DNA from: Deltaproteobacteria bacterium UBA2385
GTDB lineage: Bacteria > Myxococcota_A > UBA796 > UBA2385
NCBI GenBank assembly: GCA_002343455.1
Contig: DDSR01000071.1
Location: forward strand, 1-25,089
Direction of reading: 5' to 3'
DNA: 25,089 nt
The notes beneath the pieces were generated by a model. It ran no database searches. It was not told where the DNA came from and was given only the letters and a program-made list of their open reading frames with translations. The position numbers were made by a program, and so were the translations under genes. Shown in pieces: positions 5,903-14,076 of this stretch. Each line of letters begins with the position of its first letter. Positions within the stretch are counted from its first letter, which is position 1.

Positions 5903-8212
5903 GTGACCGTCCTGCCCCCTCCTCTCTCCTCCCGCCTCGTCGCCCTCGACGGCCGCCCCCTGGCCTTGCTCGACGCCAGCCTGCAGATCGACGCCCAGGC
6001 CGGCCTCGCCCGCGTCCGCCTCCGCCAGCGCTTCGTCAACCCCTACGCCGAGCCCCTGCGCGTGCTGTTGCAGGTCCCGTTGCCGGCCGACGCCGCCGTG
6101 ATGGGCTTCTCCTTCGAGCAGCGCGGCCAGCGCGTCGTGGGCGAGGTCGACCGCCGCAGCGCCGCCCGCGAGCGCTTTGAAGAGGCCATCGTCGAGGGCC
6201 GCAGCGCCGCCCTGCTGGAAGAGGATCGCAGCAGCCTCTTCTCGCAGGAGGTCGGCAACCTGCCGCCGGGCGAGGAGCTCGTCTGCGAGCTGGAGCTCGA
6301 CCAGCTCCTGGCCTGGGAGGATCAGGGCTGGACCCTGCGCTTCCCCCTGACCGTGGCCCCCCGCTACCTGGGCGCCGATGGCCGCGTCCCGGACGCCGAT
6401 CGCCTCGCGGTCGACGTCGCCGAGGGCGGCACCCCGCCGCGCCTGCGCCTGGAAGCCCGCATCGCCGACACCCTGACCGGCCCGGTGCGCTCGCCCTCGC
6501 ACAGCATCGTGCAGCGGGATCAGCAGGTCGGCCTCTCCGACGAGGGCGGCGTCCCCCTCGACCGCGACCTCGTCCTGCGCTGGCCGGTGGCCGCGCCCGC
6601 GACCGGCCTCTCTCTCGCCCTGGCCCGCGCCTCGGCCGATCGCTCCGTCTCCTCCTGCACGGCGGGGCTGCTCAGCCTCGTCCCGCCCGTCGTCGCCGGG
6701 CCGGCGGTGCCCCGTGACCTCGTCCTGCTGCTGGACACCAGCGGCTCAATGGGGGGCGCCCCGCTGGCCCAGGCCGTCGCCGTCAGCCTCGCCCTGGTCG
6801 ACAGCCTGGGGCCGCAGGACCAGCTCCAGATGGTGGAGTTCTCCCTGACGCCGCGGGCCTGGAACGCCGGCCCCGTCGCCGCCACGCCCAAGAACCGCGA
6901 GCTGGCCCGCGCCTGGCTGCGCGGCCTGCGGGCCGGCGGTGGCACCGAGATGAAGAGCGGCATCCTGGCTGCCCTGGCCTGCCTGCGGGGCGAGGCCCAG
7001 CGCCAGGTCGTCCTGCTGACCGACGGGCTGATCGGCTTCGAGAAGGAGATCGTCGGCGAGATCGCCCGCCGCCTGCCCCGGGGCTGCCGGGTGCACACCG
7101 TCGGCATCGGCTCGGGGGTCAACCGCAGCCTGCTGACCCCGGCGGCGCGGGCTGGCGCGGGGGTCGAGGTGATCATCGGGCTGGAGGACTCGCCCGACCA
7201 GGCCGCCGCGCGCCTCGTCCAGGCCACCGCCGCGCCGCTGGTGGTCGACCTGGAGCTCTCGGGCAGCGCGCTCCTCGAGTGCGCCCACCACCGGGCCCCC
7301 GATCTGCTGGCCGGCCGCCCGGCCCGCCTCGCCCTGGCCCTGCGGCCCGAGGGCGGCAGCCTGCGGGTGCGTGGTCGGACGGCGAGCGGTCCCTGGGAGC
7401 AGGAGCTGTCGGTCGCCGCGATCGCGGCGGGCGAGGGCAACCCGGCCCTGCTGGCGCGGCTGGGTCGCGAGAAGGCCGAGGAGCTGGAGCTGCGCGCCGC
7501 TCAGGGCGAGCGCGTCGATCGCGAGCTGGAGCAGCTCGGCCTGGACTGGCGGATCAGCACCCGGCTGACCTCTTGGGTCGCCGTCAGTCAGCAGACCACC
7601 GTCGATCCGGGCCTTCCCGGGCGCCGGGAGCGTATCCCTCAGGCCCTGCCGCACGGGATGAGCGTCGAGGGGCTGGGGCTGCGTGCTTCAGCGGGCCTCG
7701 GGGGGGCGGTCACTGCCTGCATGATGCCTGCTGCGCCGATGATGTCCGCGCCGGTACGCGCGAGCGCTGCGCTGCCCAAGAAGATGCAGACCGTCGCCCG
7801 GAGCCGTGCCTCGGTGGCCGACCAGGACTTCAGCCTCATTATGGAGAGCCCCGCGCCGCACTACCCGACGGCCGACGAGGACATCGCCCACCGCAGCCAC
7901 GACGCCCGCATCGTCCTGGCCAAGGGCGAGCGCCTCGTCCTCGAGCTCGACATCACCGAGATCGACCTCGACTGGCGCCTGCCCGGCGCGCGGGTGCGGC
8001 TGCGCCTCTCCGACGGGCGGGTGATCCTCGCCACCCTCGACACCGCCACCAGCACCACGAAGGGCTGGCTGCGCAAGAGCGAGATCCTGCGCGTCGTGCT
8101 GGTCGGCCCCGATCTGGGCGCCCTGGCCGCCCTGGTCGAGGAGGTCGAGATCAGCGTGGACACCGAAGCTGGCATCCTGCGCCTGCACCTCTTCCCCAAG
8201 GGCCGTCGCTAG
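5903..8212 (+). CDS. VIT and VWA domain protein
   Basis: A 769-residue protein. The GTG at 5903 is preferred to one at 5876 because GGAGG lies five bases upstream. Residues 15-145 form a VIT domain (RLRQRFVNPY, then ALLEEDRSSLFSQEVGNLPPGE). From about 272 there is a VWA domain with a complete MIDAS start (LLLDTSGSMGG, Asp278 first), the later Thr/Asp strand VVLLTDGLIGF, and a closing HTVGIGSGVNRSLL. A linker with LTSWVAVSQQT and a proline-containing RRERIPQALPHG is typical of this family. After a Met/Ala-rich region, a C-terminal beta-rich segment (about 660-769) is not recognised. No signal peptide or membrane anchor is seen, so it is probably cytoplasmic, or exported by an unknown route. 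It is followed by a sigma factor gene after 11 bases. Confidence 0.85.
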   Translation: MTVLPPPLSSRLVALDGRPLALLDASLQIDAQAGLARVRLRQRFVNPYAEPLRVLLQVPLPADAAVMGFSFEQRGQRVVGEVDRRSAARERFEEAIVEGRSAALLEEDRSSLFSQEVGNLPPGEELVCELELDQLLAWEDQGWTLRFPLTVAPRYLGADGRVPDADRLAVDVAEGGTPPRLRLEARIADTLTGPVRSPSHSIVQRDQQVGLSDEGGVPLDRDLVLRWPVAAPATGLSLALARASADRSVSSCTAGLLSLVPPVVAGPAVPRDLVLLLDTSGSMGGAPLAQAVAVSLALVDSLGPQDQLQMVEFSLTPRAWNAGPVAATPKNRELARAWLRGLRAGGGTEMKSGILAALACLRGEAQRQVVLLTDGLIGFEKEIVGEIARRLPRGCRVHTVGIGSGVNRSLLTPAARAGAGVEVIIGLEDSPDQAAARLVQATAAPLVVDLELSGSALLECAHHRAPDLLAGRPARLALALRPEGGSLRVRGRTASGPWEQELSVAAIAAGEGNPALLARLGREKAEELELRAAQGERVDRELEQLGLDWRISTRLTSWVAVSQQTTVDPGLPGRRERIPQALPHGMSVEGLGLRASAGLGGAVTACMMPAAPMMSAPVRASAALPKKMQTVARSRASVADQDFSLIMESPAPHYPTADEDIAHRSHDARIVLAKGERLVLELDITEIDLDWRLPGARVRLRLSDGRVILATLDTATSTTKGWLRKSEILRVVLVGPDLGALAALVEEVEISVDTEAGILRLHLFPKGRR

Positions 8213-8223
8213 GAGCGAGACGA

Positions 8224-8784
8224 ATGGACCTGGACCGCCACCTGCCCGAGATCGCCTCCGGGGACGCCGCCGCCTTCGGGCGCTGGCTGTCCGGGGCCGA
8301 ACCTCGGCTGCGTGGCGGTCTTCGCCCCTTCGCGACCTCGGTGGACACCGAGGCCGTGCTGCAAGAGGCCCTCCTGCGCACCTGGAACGTCGCACCTCGG
8401 GTCCAGCCCGACGGGCGCCCCGACGCACTGCTGAGGCTGGCCGCCCGCATCGCCCGCAACCTCGCCCTCAGCGAGCTGCGGCGAGCCCGGGTCGAGCCCA
8501 CCGAGGTGCAGCGCCTGGAGCGCCTCGCCGATCAGGAGCTTGAACAGCGGACCGAGCCGGATCCCCTGCTGCGTCGCCTGATCCACAGATGCCGCGAGGC
8601 CCTGCCCGCTCAGCCCAGGCGGGCCATCGCCCTGCGGGTGGACGCCTGCGGAGGTGTGTCCGACACCGAGCTGGCCGAGCGCGCCGGCATGAGCCTCAAC
8701 ACCTTCCTGCAGAATGTGCGACGGGCCCGCCTGCTGCTGGTCGAGTGCCTGGCCCGCGGCGGCTTCGCCTGGGAGGCGCCATGA
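8224..8784 (+). CDS. ECF-type RNA polymerase sigma factor (sigma-70 family)
   Basis: A 186-residue protein with an ECF-like size and layout. Region 2 spans about 10-95 (DTEAVLQEALLRTWNVAPR and AARIARNLALSELRRARVE, the latter resembling region 2.4), and region 4 spans about 125-180 with a helix-turn-helix (DTELAERAGMSLNTFLQNVRRAR). It would direct RNA polymerase to a specific promoter set. The ATG at 8224 has AGGAG eight bases upstream. It lies in one operon with the VIT/VWA gene before it and a 74-residue protein after it. No anti-sigma factor with a zinc-finger or membrane domain is visible nearby, so control may involve one of these partners. Region 2 is divergent but the assignment is good. 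Confidence 0.82.
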   Translation: MDLDRHLPEIASGDAAAFGRWLSGAEPRLRGGLRPFATSVDTEAVLQEALLRTWNVAPRVQPDGRPDALLRLAARIARNLALSELRRARVEPTEVQRLERLADQELEQRTEPDPLLRRLIHRCREALPAQPRRAIALRVDACGGVSDTELAERAGMSLNTFLQNVRRARLLLVECLARGGFAWEAP

Positions 8785-9005
8785 AGGATCTGATCGAGCA
8801 GGTGGTCTCCGCCTGGCGACCCCGGGATCTGGACGGTGGCGTGAGAGCCCACCCGTCCTGGTACGATCTGGACGAGGCGCAGCGAGAAGAGGCCTTCGAG
8901 GAGACCGTGCGGCAGCGGACGATCGAGGCGGGCCTGGACGCCGAGGGGCTGTCGGGCACGGCGCACGCGGTGCTGGCGCGGATCCAGGGGATCAGGAGGC
9001 CGTAG
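8781..9005 (+). CDS. Small protein coupled to the sigma factor gene
   Basis: A 74-residue acidic protein starting at an ATG that overlaps the sigma factor stop (ATGA), so translation is probably coupled. GGAGG sits upstream within the sigma gene. The sequence is soluble and predicted mostly helical (SWYDLDEAQREEAFEETVRQR, with a break before GIRRP). It has no Cys or His cluster and no membrane segment, so it is not a ZAS-type anti-sigma factor. Small proteins encoded immediately after sigma genes often regulate them, and that is the best guess here. A longer open frame in the same phase begins upstream inside the sigma gene but is not expected to be used. Confidence 0.6.
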   Translation: MKDLIEQVVSAWRPRDLDGGVRAHPSWYDLDEAQREEAFEETVRQRTIEAGLDAEGLSGTAHAVLARIQGIRRP

Positions 9006-9045
9006 GCCGGGCGGGGGCTTTCGTTCGGCCAAGGTGCGCCGGCGC

Positions 9046-9074
9046 TTGACGGCTCAAATTCCATCGAATAGAGT
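9046..9074 (+). promoter_or_regulatory. Probable sigma-70-type promoter of the 9.2-15.8 kb operon
   Basis: TTGACG (9046-9051) and TAGAGT (9069-9074) are separated by 17 bases. They match five of six and four of six consensus bases, and the spacer is AT-rich compared with its surroundings. The last base of the -10 is the first base of the 16-bp tandem repeat, so the repeat would lie in the start-site and leader region. Confidence 0.5.
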
Positions 9075-9163
9075 CCAACCAGCCCTGGGTCCAACCAGCC
9101 CTGGGTCCAACCAGCCCTGGGTCCAACCAGCCCTGGGTCCAACCAGCCCTGGGTCCAACCAGC
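9074..9163 (+). repeat. 16-bp tandem repeat in the presumed mRNA leader
   Basis: Five identical copies of TCCAACCAGCCCTGGG (starting at 9074, 9090, 9106, 9122 and 9138) plus a final 10 bases ending at 9163. The unit is not a multiple of three and lies between a promoter-like sequence and the ribosome-binding site (AGAGG, 9174-9178) of the gene at 9184. Perfect identity among copies suggests recent expansion and likely length variation between strains. Confidence 0.95.
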
Positions 9164-9183
9164 TATCAATCCCAGAGGCAGTC

Positions 9184-9648
9184 ATGAACGAGCAGAAGTC
9201 GGGCGCCAGCCTTCCGTCGGGCACCAGCCAGCGGACGAGCGTCACCACCCAGAAGGTGCTGGCGGTGGAGCTGTGCGACCACCGCGAGGAGGTCACGCTG
9301 GGTAGCGCGACCGACAGCCAGGCCGTGGTGGGACCGGTCTTCCGCGACCTGGGGCCGGGTCTGGCGGACATCGTCATCCATGGCAAGGGCTACAACGCCA
9401 TCAACGGCTTCGAGTACGAGGTCGTCGCGCAGTTCTCCTACGACGGCGACGAGTGGGAGGACTTCACGGGCACCGCCCTCCTGACGGTGGCCGCGGCGGA
9501 CGTCAACAAGACCCGGATCTCGTCGCCCCACACCAATCGGGGCAACTTCGGGCGCTACCTCCGCTTCATCGTGAAGGTCAGCGACAACGGCGGTGGAGTG
9601 GCGAAGGCGCAGCTCAGCATCACCGTCGTCTTCCACTTCCTGGCCTGA
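9184..9648 (+). CDS. Uncharacterised beta-rich protein (154 aa)
   Basis: Not recognised. A 154-residue protein starting at an ATG with AGAGG five bases upstream. After a Ser/Thr/Gly-rich N-terminus of about 25 residues, nearly the whole chain alternates in the way of a beta-sandwich, for example VLAVELCDHREEVTLG, GLADIVIHGKGYNAI, YEVVAQFSYDGDEWEDF, YLRFIVKVSD and a final AQLSITVVFHFLA. There is one Cys, and no signal peptide or membrane segment. An open frame continues upstream through the 16-bp repeat to 9034, but those residues are simply the translated repeat and I reject them. It is the first gene of the unexplained operon, 11 bases before the 855-residue protein. A structural or binding subunit is possible; this is a guess. 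Confidence 0.8.
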   Translation: MNEQKSGASLPSGTSQRTSVTTQKVLAVELCDHREEVTLGSATDSQAVVGPVFRDLGPGLADIVIHGKGYNAINGFEYEVVAQFSYDGDEWEDFTGTALLTVAAADVNKTRISSPHTNRGNFGRYLRFIVKVSDNGGGVAKAQLSITVVFHFLA

Positions 9649-9659
9649 GGAGAAGCCAC

Positions 9660-12227
9660 ATGGCCAGGAGCTCCGCCAAGGACCGATTTGCACCGGCTGC
9701 GGCCACGGGCTCCTGGGTCGTGGTGGAAGCCTCGCCGCTCGATGAGTTCGGGCCCGAGTCCATCGAGGAGCTCTTGGAGGGGCTCCCGGGAGGCTCGGCA
9801 TGGGACCTGGTCGAGGGCCCGACCGACCCCGCCGCCGAGGCTGCCGAGGGCTTCTCGGCGCTGGGGGACGCGGTCCTGTCGCCGTGGGGCTCGCTGGTTC
9901 GCCCTTGGCAACTGCCGGGCCAGGGGACCATCCTCTCCATCGTGGACGGCTGGGTCCCGTCGGACCCGCAGTTCAGCCTGTACTCGGACACCACCTATCC
10001 CCTGGCCCGCCCCTTCGACCTGAAAGGGTCGCTCGCGGCGGTGTGGGAGTTCTACAACACCGAAGTGACCGGGATCGAGCTCGACACCGTAGTGAACTGG
10101 GCCGGGGATGAGGTGGACGAGTCGGTGGTCCGGATCGCGGCCTCGATCCTGGACTCGGCGGCGTCTGCGGTGGTCGTCCGCGGGTTGATGGGGCCGATGG
10201 GGATTCTGGGGCGGCGAATGACGGTGGAAGAGGGTGGGTTCGCGGGGAGCTTTCCGCTCTTCGACCCGTTCACGACGCCGACCCGGCGGGCGATACGGCG
10301 GTATCGGACTTTGGACGAACAGATGACGGAACCGTTCGGCGTTCGGCCGTGGGCCTCCAGCCAAGGGCTGAATGAGGTAATCACCGGTGCGGTGGGATTG
10401 GTGATAGACACGTTCCCGTTGCCCAACTCGGGCGAGGTGCTCCCGGATGGAGACTCCCTCAACTACGAAGGATTCTTCGACCGCCCCTTTAACCCCGTCA
10501 TCGGTACCCTGCTCGGCAAGTCGCCCTACATGCAGGGCTTCTGGCGTACGGGAGGGCTGCTCGGGGCGGTTCGCACCCTGCTCGCCCCCGATCGGACTGA
10601 ACCCGAGATCGCCTGTCTCCCTCTGAACTGGGCGGCCAACAACATCGCGGAGTTTCTTCCCACCTACATGGAGTGGTTGCAGTGGTTCCTTGACCGGGTC
10701 GAGGCAAACGGGGGTGGAGAGTCCCTCAAGCGTGCGCTCGTGAAGGTCGGACTGTCCGCGGACCAGGCCACACAGGTGGTGGATGCCTACGACACCATTC
10801 AAGCGATGGGCGGCCATGTGGTCGTCATGGTGCCTGAAGTCAACGAGGTGCTGCTCGGCAAGCTCTTGTCCACGTTGACCGAGGTTCGGGAGAGTCGTCC
10901 CCTGAAAGCGAGCGCCCTCGGCGACGCCTTGCGCGGTGGGTTGAACCTCGGCGGGCTGTTGGTGCTGGGACCGCTGCTGGTCATCCCATGGATGATGGTG
11001 TTGCAGCATGGGGAAGACGCCTTGGATGAGCTGGACGACGCCGTCGACGAGGCCCTTCTTCGCCTGGAGGCGGGCCTGACGGAGGCCATCCAGACCGGTC
11101 GGGATGGGAACGACGCGCTGGGCATCATCCTGTACACGGCAGCGACCGCCCTCAAGCCGGTGATGGACTGGAGCTGGAAGCCCTTCTGGAAGCGGGAGCG
11201 AAACGCCTACAGCCTCGGGTTGGACGAGGGCATCGAGGAGAAGGCCCTCCTGGGGATGGACGCGTCGGGGGTGACCGCGCTGCTGGGCGGTCTGTTCGGG
11301 ATCTGGCTGGACGACCGCCTCGAAGAGACCCTCATCGTGAGTCGCGCGAGCTCAGAGCTCAGCCCTGAGGCCTTGAACGAGCTCCAGCTACTAACTACGC
11401 GTGAGTCCGTGGTACCGGTGATGATGCTCGACACGGCCTACCTCTCGCGGTCCTTCTACAACGGGTTTGGCAGCTGGCCGGCGGAGACCTTCGCCACGCC
11501 CGTCGACGGACAGCACATCGGGCCCTGGGTGGAAGCGGCCAGCCCGCTCCTCCAGCTTGTGCTGGCCATCGACACCGCCAGCGCCCTCCTGGAAGCCGGT
11601 GTACAAGCCGAGAGCCTGCCCTGCGCCCTCTCTGGACTGGCGACGGGGTCGGACACGCTGGGCCAGCAGGTGCGCAAGGTCCTGTCCATCGTGGGCATGG
11701 AGTCGCTGGCACAGGTGCTCCCAGGCTCCTCTATTCCGAGGTTCATCGCGGTCATGTGGCGGCAAGCGATGGTCGACCGGCTGCTCCTGGACCTGAGCGC
11801 CGGCGGCTTGACCGACCTGAGCGCGGTCTACGAGTTGATCCCTTGGATGCGCAGCTCAGCCGATCGATCCAGCCTGGACCGGCTGCTGGGCCCGCTCGAT
11901 TTCGAGCGCGGCGGTCGCCGCTGGGAGGAAGGTTCCATCGGCGTCATGGGCGGGGCGTCACTGGTTCCGGACGTGTACGAGGGTGTGAGCGTAGAGTGGT
12001 CGCCGGCCGACTCCCTGGATGAGTGCTGGGCCCGTTTGACCGCGTTGCAGAGAGAGCAATGGCTGCAGGATGTCGTAGTCCTGCTGGATCGAGCTGGGAT
12101 GGCGGCGTTGAGGGCGCTCCTGGCGTCGAGCGACTCCTTGCCGCATGGCACAGCGCCGATTCGACCCGATGACTTCCCGTTCTCCACCTCCGCCGACGGA
12201 TCCGTGTGGACCTGGATGGGCCCATGA
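9660..12227 (+). CDS. Large protein of unknown function (855 aa)
   Basis: Not recognised. An ATG with GAGGAG seven bases upstream begins an 855-residue protein without signal peptide. Only one long hydrophobic stretch is seen (about residues 430-450, GGLLVLGPLLVIPWMMVL), just before an acidic helical segment (DALDELDDAVDEALLRLEAG). The rest is Trp- and acid-rich, mixed alpha/beta, with three Cys. No nucleotide-binding loop, protease triad or known repeat is visible. Codon use is less GC-biased than in the flanking operons. Its stop overlaps the ATG of the first MopE-like lipoprotein (ATGA). Its last residues, DGSVWTWMGP, recur as the end of a mini-ORF before the second lipoprotein. Position ties its function to the 154-residue protein and the lipoproteins. 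Confidence 0.85.
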   Translation: MARSSAKDRFAPAAATGSWVVVEASPLDEFGPESIEELLEGLPGGSAWDLVEGPTDPAAEAAEGFSALGDAVLSPWGSLVRPWQLPGQGTILSIVDGWVPSDPQFSLYSDTTYPLARPFDLKGSLAAVWEFYNTEVTGIELDTVVNWAGDEVDESVVRIAASILDSAASAVVVRGLMGPMGILGRRMTVEEGGFAGSFPLFDPFTTPTRRAIRRYRTLDEQMTEPFGVRPWASSQGLNEVITGAVGLVIDTFPLPNSGEVLPDGDSLNYEGFFDRPFNPVIGTLLGKSPYMQGFWRTGGLLGAVRTLLAPDRTEPEIACLPLNWAANNIAEFLPTYMEWLQWFLDRVEANGGGESLKRALVKVGLSADQATQVVDAYDTIQAMGGHVVVMVPEVNEVLLGKLLSTLTEVRESRPLKASALGDALRGGLNLGGLLVLGPLLVIPWMMVLQHGEDALDELDDAVDEALLRLEAGLTEAIQTGRDGNDALGIILYTAATALKPVMDWSWKPFWKRERNAYSLGLDEGIEEKALLGMDASGVTALLGGLFGIWLDDRLEETLIVSRASSELSPEALNELQLLTTRESVVPVMMLDTAYLSRSFYNGFGSWPAETFATPVDGQHIGPWVEAASPLLQLVLAIDTASALLEAGVQAESLPCALSGLATGSDTLGQQVRKVLSIVGMESLAQVLPGSSIPRFIAVMWRQAMVDRLLLDLSAGGLTDLSAVYELIPWMRSSADRSSLDRLLGPLDFERGGRRWEEGSIGVMGGASLVPDVYEGVSVEWSPADSLDECWARLTALQREQWLQDVVVLLDRAGMAALRALLASSDSLPHGTAPIRPDDFPFSTSADGSVWTWMGP

Positions 12228-14005
12228 CCGGCCTCCTCGTGTTGCTGTGGGCCTGCGACGGCGGCAAGACCGAGCCCGAGCCCGAGCCCGAACCGGACCC
12301 CTGCAATCTCGACGACGACCAGTACCTCTCCATCGAGTGTGGAGGCCTGGACTGCGACGACCTCGACCCTGAGATCAGCCCCGATGCAGACGAGATCTGG
12401 TACGACGGCATCGACCAGGACTGCGACGGTGCGAGTGATTTCGACCAGGACGGGGATGGCCAGGATGCGTTGGAGTTCGGCGGCGAAGACTGCGACGACA
12501 CCGACTTCTACACGGGGCCAGACGCAATCGAGGTCTGCGGAGACGGGCGTGACAACGACTGCGACGGTGGGGTGGACGAAGACCCCTGCGCTCGGACCTG
12601 GGAAGAGGCGCTGGGGTTCTGGGTGTCACCAACGCTTCACCATGTTGGAGCGGATATGGCCGCGAACTGCGATCTGGACGGGGACGGAGTCCTGGAGGTG
12701 CTCACCGTGGCGCCGAGAGCAATTGACGACGACTTCTATCTATTTGGAACAGTACGGGGCGTTCAGACAGCATCCGTGGGTGAGGAGTTTTTCCCGAAGG
12801 AAGGCCTGGTGGTTTCGTCGTACATCGAATACGCTTGGGAGAGCTTCGGCGTCGGGATTGACTGCCGAGGAGACCTGGATGGGGATGGCTTTGCCGACCT
12901 TGCGGTGGCGGCGGGTTCCCCGGTTGATGGGTTGGGAAGCGTGGCTGTGTTCCTGGGCCCGGTAGGGGGCGATCTCGACTATAGTGACGCAGACTTCTGG
13001 TACAGTGGGCAGTTTACCGATGCGAGCGATGAGGTTGGCTATGTAGGGGCCGCAGTGCGCTTGGCAGACATGACGGGTGATGGTCATGCGGATCTGATCA
13101 TGAGCGGAAGTCATGCTCCTCCCCCGGTCGAAATTGGCTGGAGGCCTTCCGATGCCCGAGGTGCCTACGTGCTTCGGGGGCCCCTTGAGCCCGGAATCAA
13201 CGACGACTGGCGTTCACTGGTCTACATCCCTGGCGGCCAGGCAGAGCTGCTTGAGGTGGTTGATCTGGACGGCGACGGAGTCAACGACGTCGTCCTCACC
13301 GACGACGTAGAGCTTGGATCCGGTGTGCGTTGTGCGAGGGCGTTTTCAGGCACAACGCTGGCGTTGGCGACCTCGGGGAGCAGGCTGAGCGAGGCCGAGG
13401 CGTTCTGGAACATGGACTGTGATGTAGATGTCAGCGTAGACCCCGAATTTGACTATGCCGCTTATGTGGATCCGGTGCACTTCGCCCGGGCAGAAGACCT
13501 CGATGACGATGGGTACGCCGATGTGATGGTGGGTCACAGAAACGGATGGTCGGCCTTCCAGGGTGGGGCCATGCACACATCGGAGCCCGACTCCGCCGAA
13601 GCGGTGCTCTACTCCCCATTCTGTTCCTCCTTCTCCGGGATTGTAGACGTTGCCTTCGAGCGCACTGACGACGGACGCCTGATCTGGGCGACGGCGCTGG
13701 GTGGTCCTCCGGACTGCCCCGAGCAGCTCAACGTCTTCCTCGGTAAGGTGGCGGTCTTTCAAGACTGGCAGTGGGCCTCGGTCGGCTGGGAGGACGCGGT
13801 CGGCTGGGTGATGTGGGAGCCGGACATCATCGAAGCCACAAATCTTCCCGCAGTGCAGTGGCCGAAGCTGGGAAACCTGGCCTTCTCGCATGAGGTGCCA
13901 GGCCAGACCCGCCTATGGATCGGTCACGCTGCGTGGACTGGCGAACCGGGCGTCACCGGCTGGCTTGCCGTCTATGACCTCAACGACCTGATCCCGCAGC
14001 CTTGA
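12224..14005 (+). CDS. MopE-type metal-binding motif / FG-GAP-like repeat lipoprotein, copy 1
   Basis: A 593-residue predicted lipoprotein. The ATG at 12224 overlaps the previous stop. A very short leader, MTGLLVLLWAC, puts the lipobox Cys at residue 11; an in-frame GTG at 12206 would only add acidic residues. An EP-repeat spacer follows. Two Cys/Asp units of the MopE-like putative metal-binding motif then occupy about 26-125 (DCDDLDP, DGIDQDCDG, then DCDDTD and DGRDNDCDG). The remainder has spaced calcium-binding-like DLDGDGxxD loops near residues 149, 217, 282, 347 and 425, as in FG-GAP/integrin-type beta-propellers. It is probably anchored in the outer membrane and binds metal or a ligand at the surface. 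A paralogue follows directly. Confidence 0.85.
   Translation: MTGLLVLLWACDGGKTEPEPEPEPDPCNLDDDQYLSIECGGLDCDDLDPEISPDADEIWYDGIDQDCDGASDFDQDGDGQDALEFGGEDCDDTDFYTGPDAIEVCGDGRDNDCDGGVDEDPCARTWEEALGFWVSPTLHHVGADMAANCDLDGDGVLEVLTVAPRAIDDDFYLFGTVRGVQTASVGEEFFPKEGLVVSSYIEYAWESFGVGIDCRGDLDGDGFADLAVAAGSPVDGLGSVAVFLGPVGGDLDYSDADFWYSGQFTDASDEVGYVGAAVRLADMTGDGHADLIMSGSHAPPPVEIGWRPSDARGAYVLRGPLEPGINDDWRSLVYIPGGQAELLEVVDLDGDGVNDVVLTDDVELGSGVRCARAFSGTTLALATSGSRLSEAEAFWNMDCDVDVSVDPEFDYAAYVDPVHFARAEDLDDDGYADVMVGHRNGWSAFQGGAMHTSEPDSAEAVLYSPFCSSFSGIVDVAFERTDDGRLIWATALGGPPDCPEQLNVFLGKVAVFQDWQWASVGWEDAVGWVMWEPDIIEATNLPAVQWPKLGNLAFSHEVPGQTRLWIGHAAWTGEPGVTGWLAVYDLNDLIPQP
12471..12567 (+). repeat. 97-base block identical to 14314-14410
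   Basis: This part of the MopE-like region is identical, base for base, to 14314-14410 in the second lipoprotein gene. Outside the N-terminal region the two genes differ widely. It is a direct repeat about 1.84 kb apart and a possible recombination site. Confidence 0.9.
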
Positions 14006-14010
14006 CACCA

Positions 14011-14076
14011 ATGAGCCCGACCCTCCAGTTCCTACGCTCCTCTGACGGATCTGTGTGGACCTGGATGGGCCCATGA
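14011..14076 (+). CDS. 21-codon mini-ORF, remnant or leader derived from the 855-aa gene end
   Basis: An ATG at 14011 opens 21 codons ending in SDGSVWTWMGP and a TGA that overlaps the next ATG (ATGA), exactly as at the end of the 855-residue gene (ADGSVWTWMGP, 12191-12227). The shared end differs by a synonymous TCC to TCT change in the Ser codon and by one Ala to Ser replacement. It probably arose when the lipoprotein gene was duplicated along with the tail of its upstream neighbour. It may be kept as a translation-coupling leader. No strong ribosome-binding site precedes it, so translation is unproven. Confidence 0.45.
   Translation: MSPTLQFLRSSDGSVWTWMGP

Noticed and set aside
9004..9030. 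GGCCG...CGGCC inverted repeat as a terminator after the sigma operon
   Set aside because: Five-base stem with a long loop and no T tract; too weak to call.
9074..9163. CRISPR-like array
   Set aside because: The repeats are directly adjacent, with no spacers, and no cas genes are present.
9034..9183. Open frame running through the 16-bp repeats into the 154-aa protein, as if the repeats were coding
   Set aside because: The repeat overlaps a good promoter -10, the extension is only translated repeat, and an ATG with a ribosome-binding site lies at 9184.
12206..12223. Upstream in-frame GTG as start of lipoprotein copy 1 (same arrangement before copy 2)
   Set aside because: It adds acidic residues before the hydrophobic leader, while the ATG fits the ATGA coupling at both copies.
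12300..12600. Dockerin or EF-hand domains in the Asp-rich lipoprotein N-terminus
   Set aside because: The paired DCDD...DGxDxDCDG pattern with Cys fits the MopE-type motif better; dockerins lack these Cys.
14002..14030. Perfect TTGACA after the first lipoprotein gene as a promoter for the second
   Set aside because: It contains the TGA stop of the preceding gene and no acceptable -10 lies 16-18 bases downstream (CAGTTC at 17).
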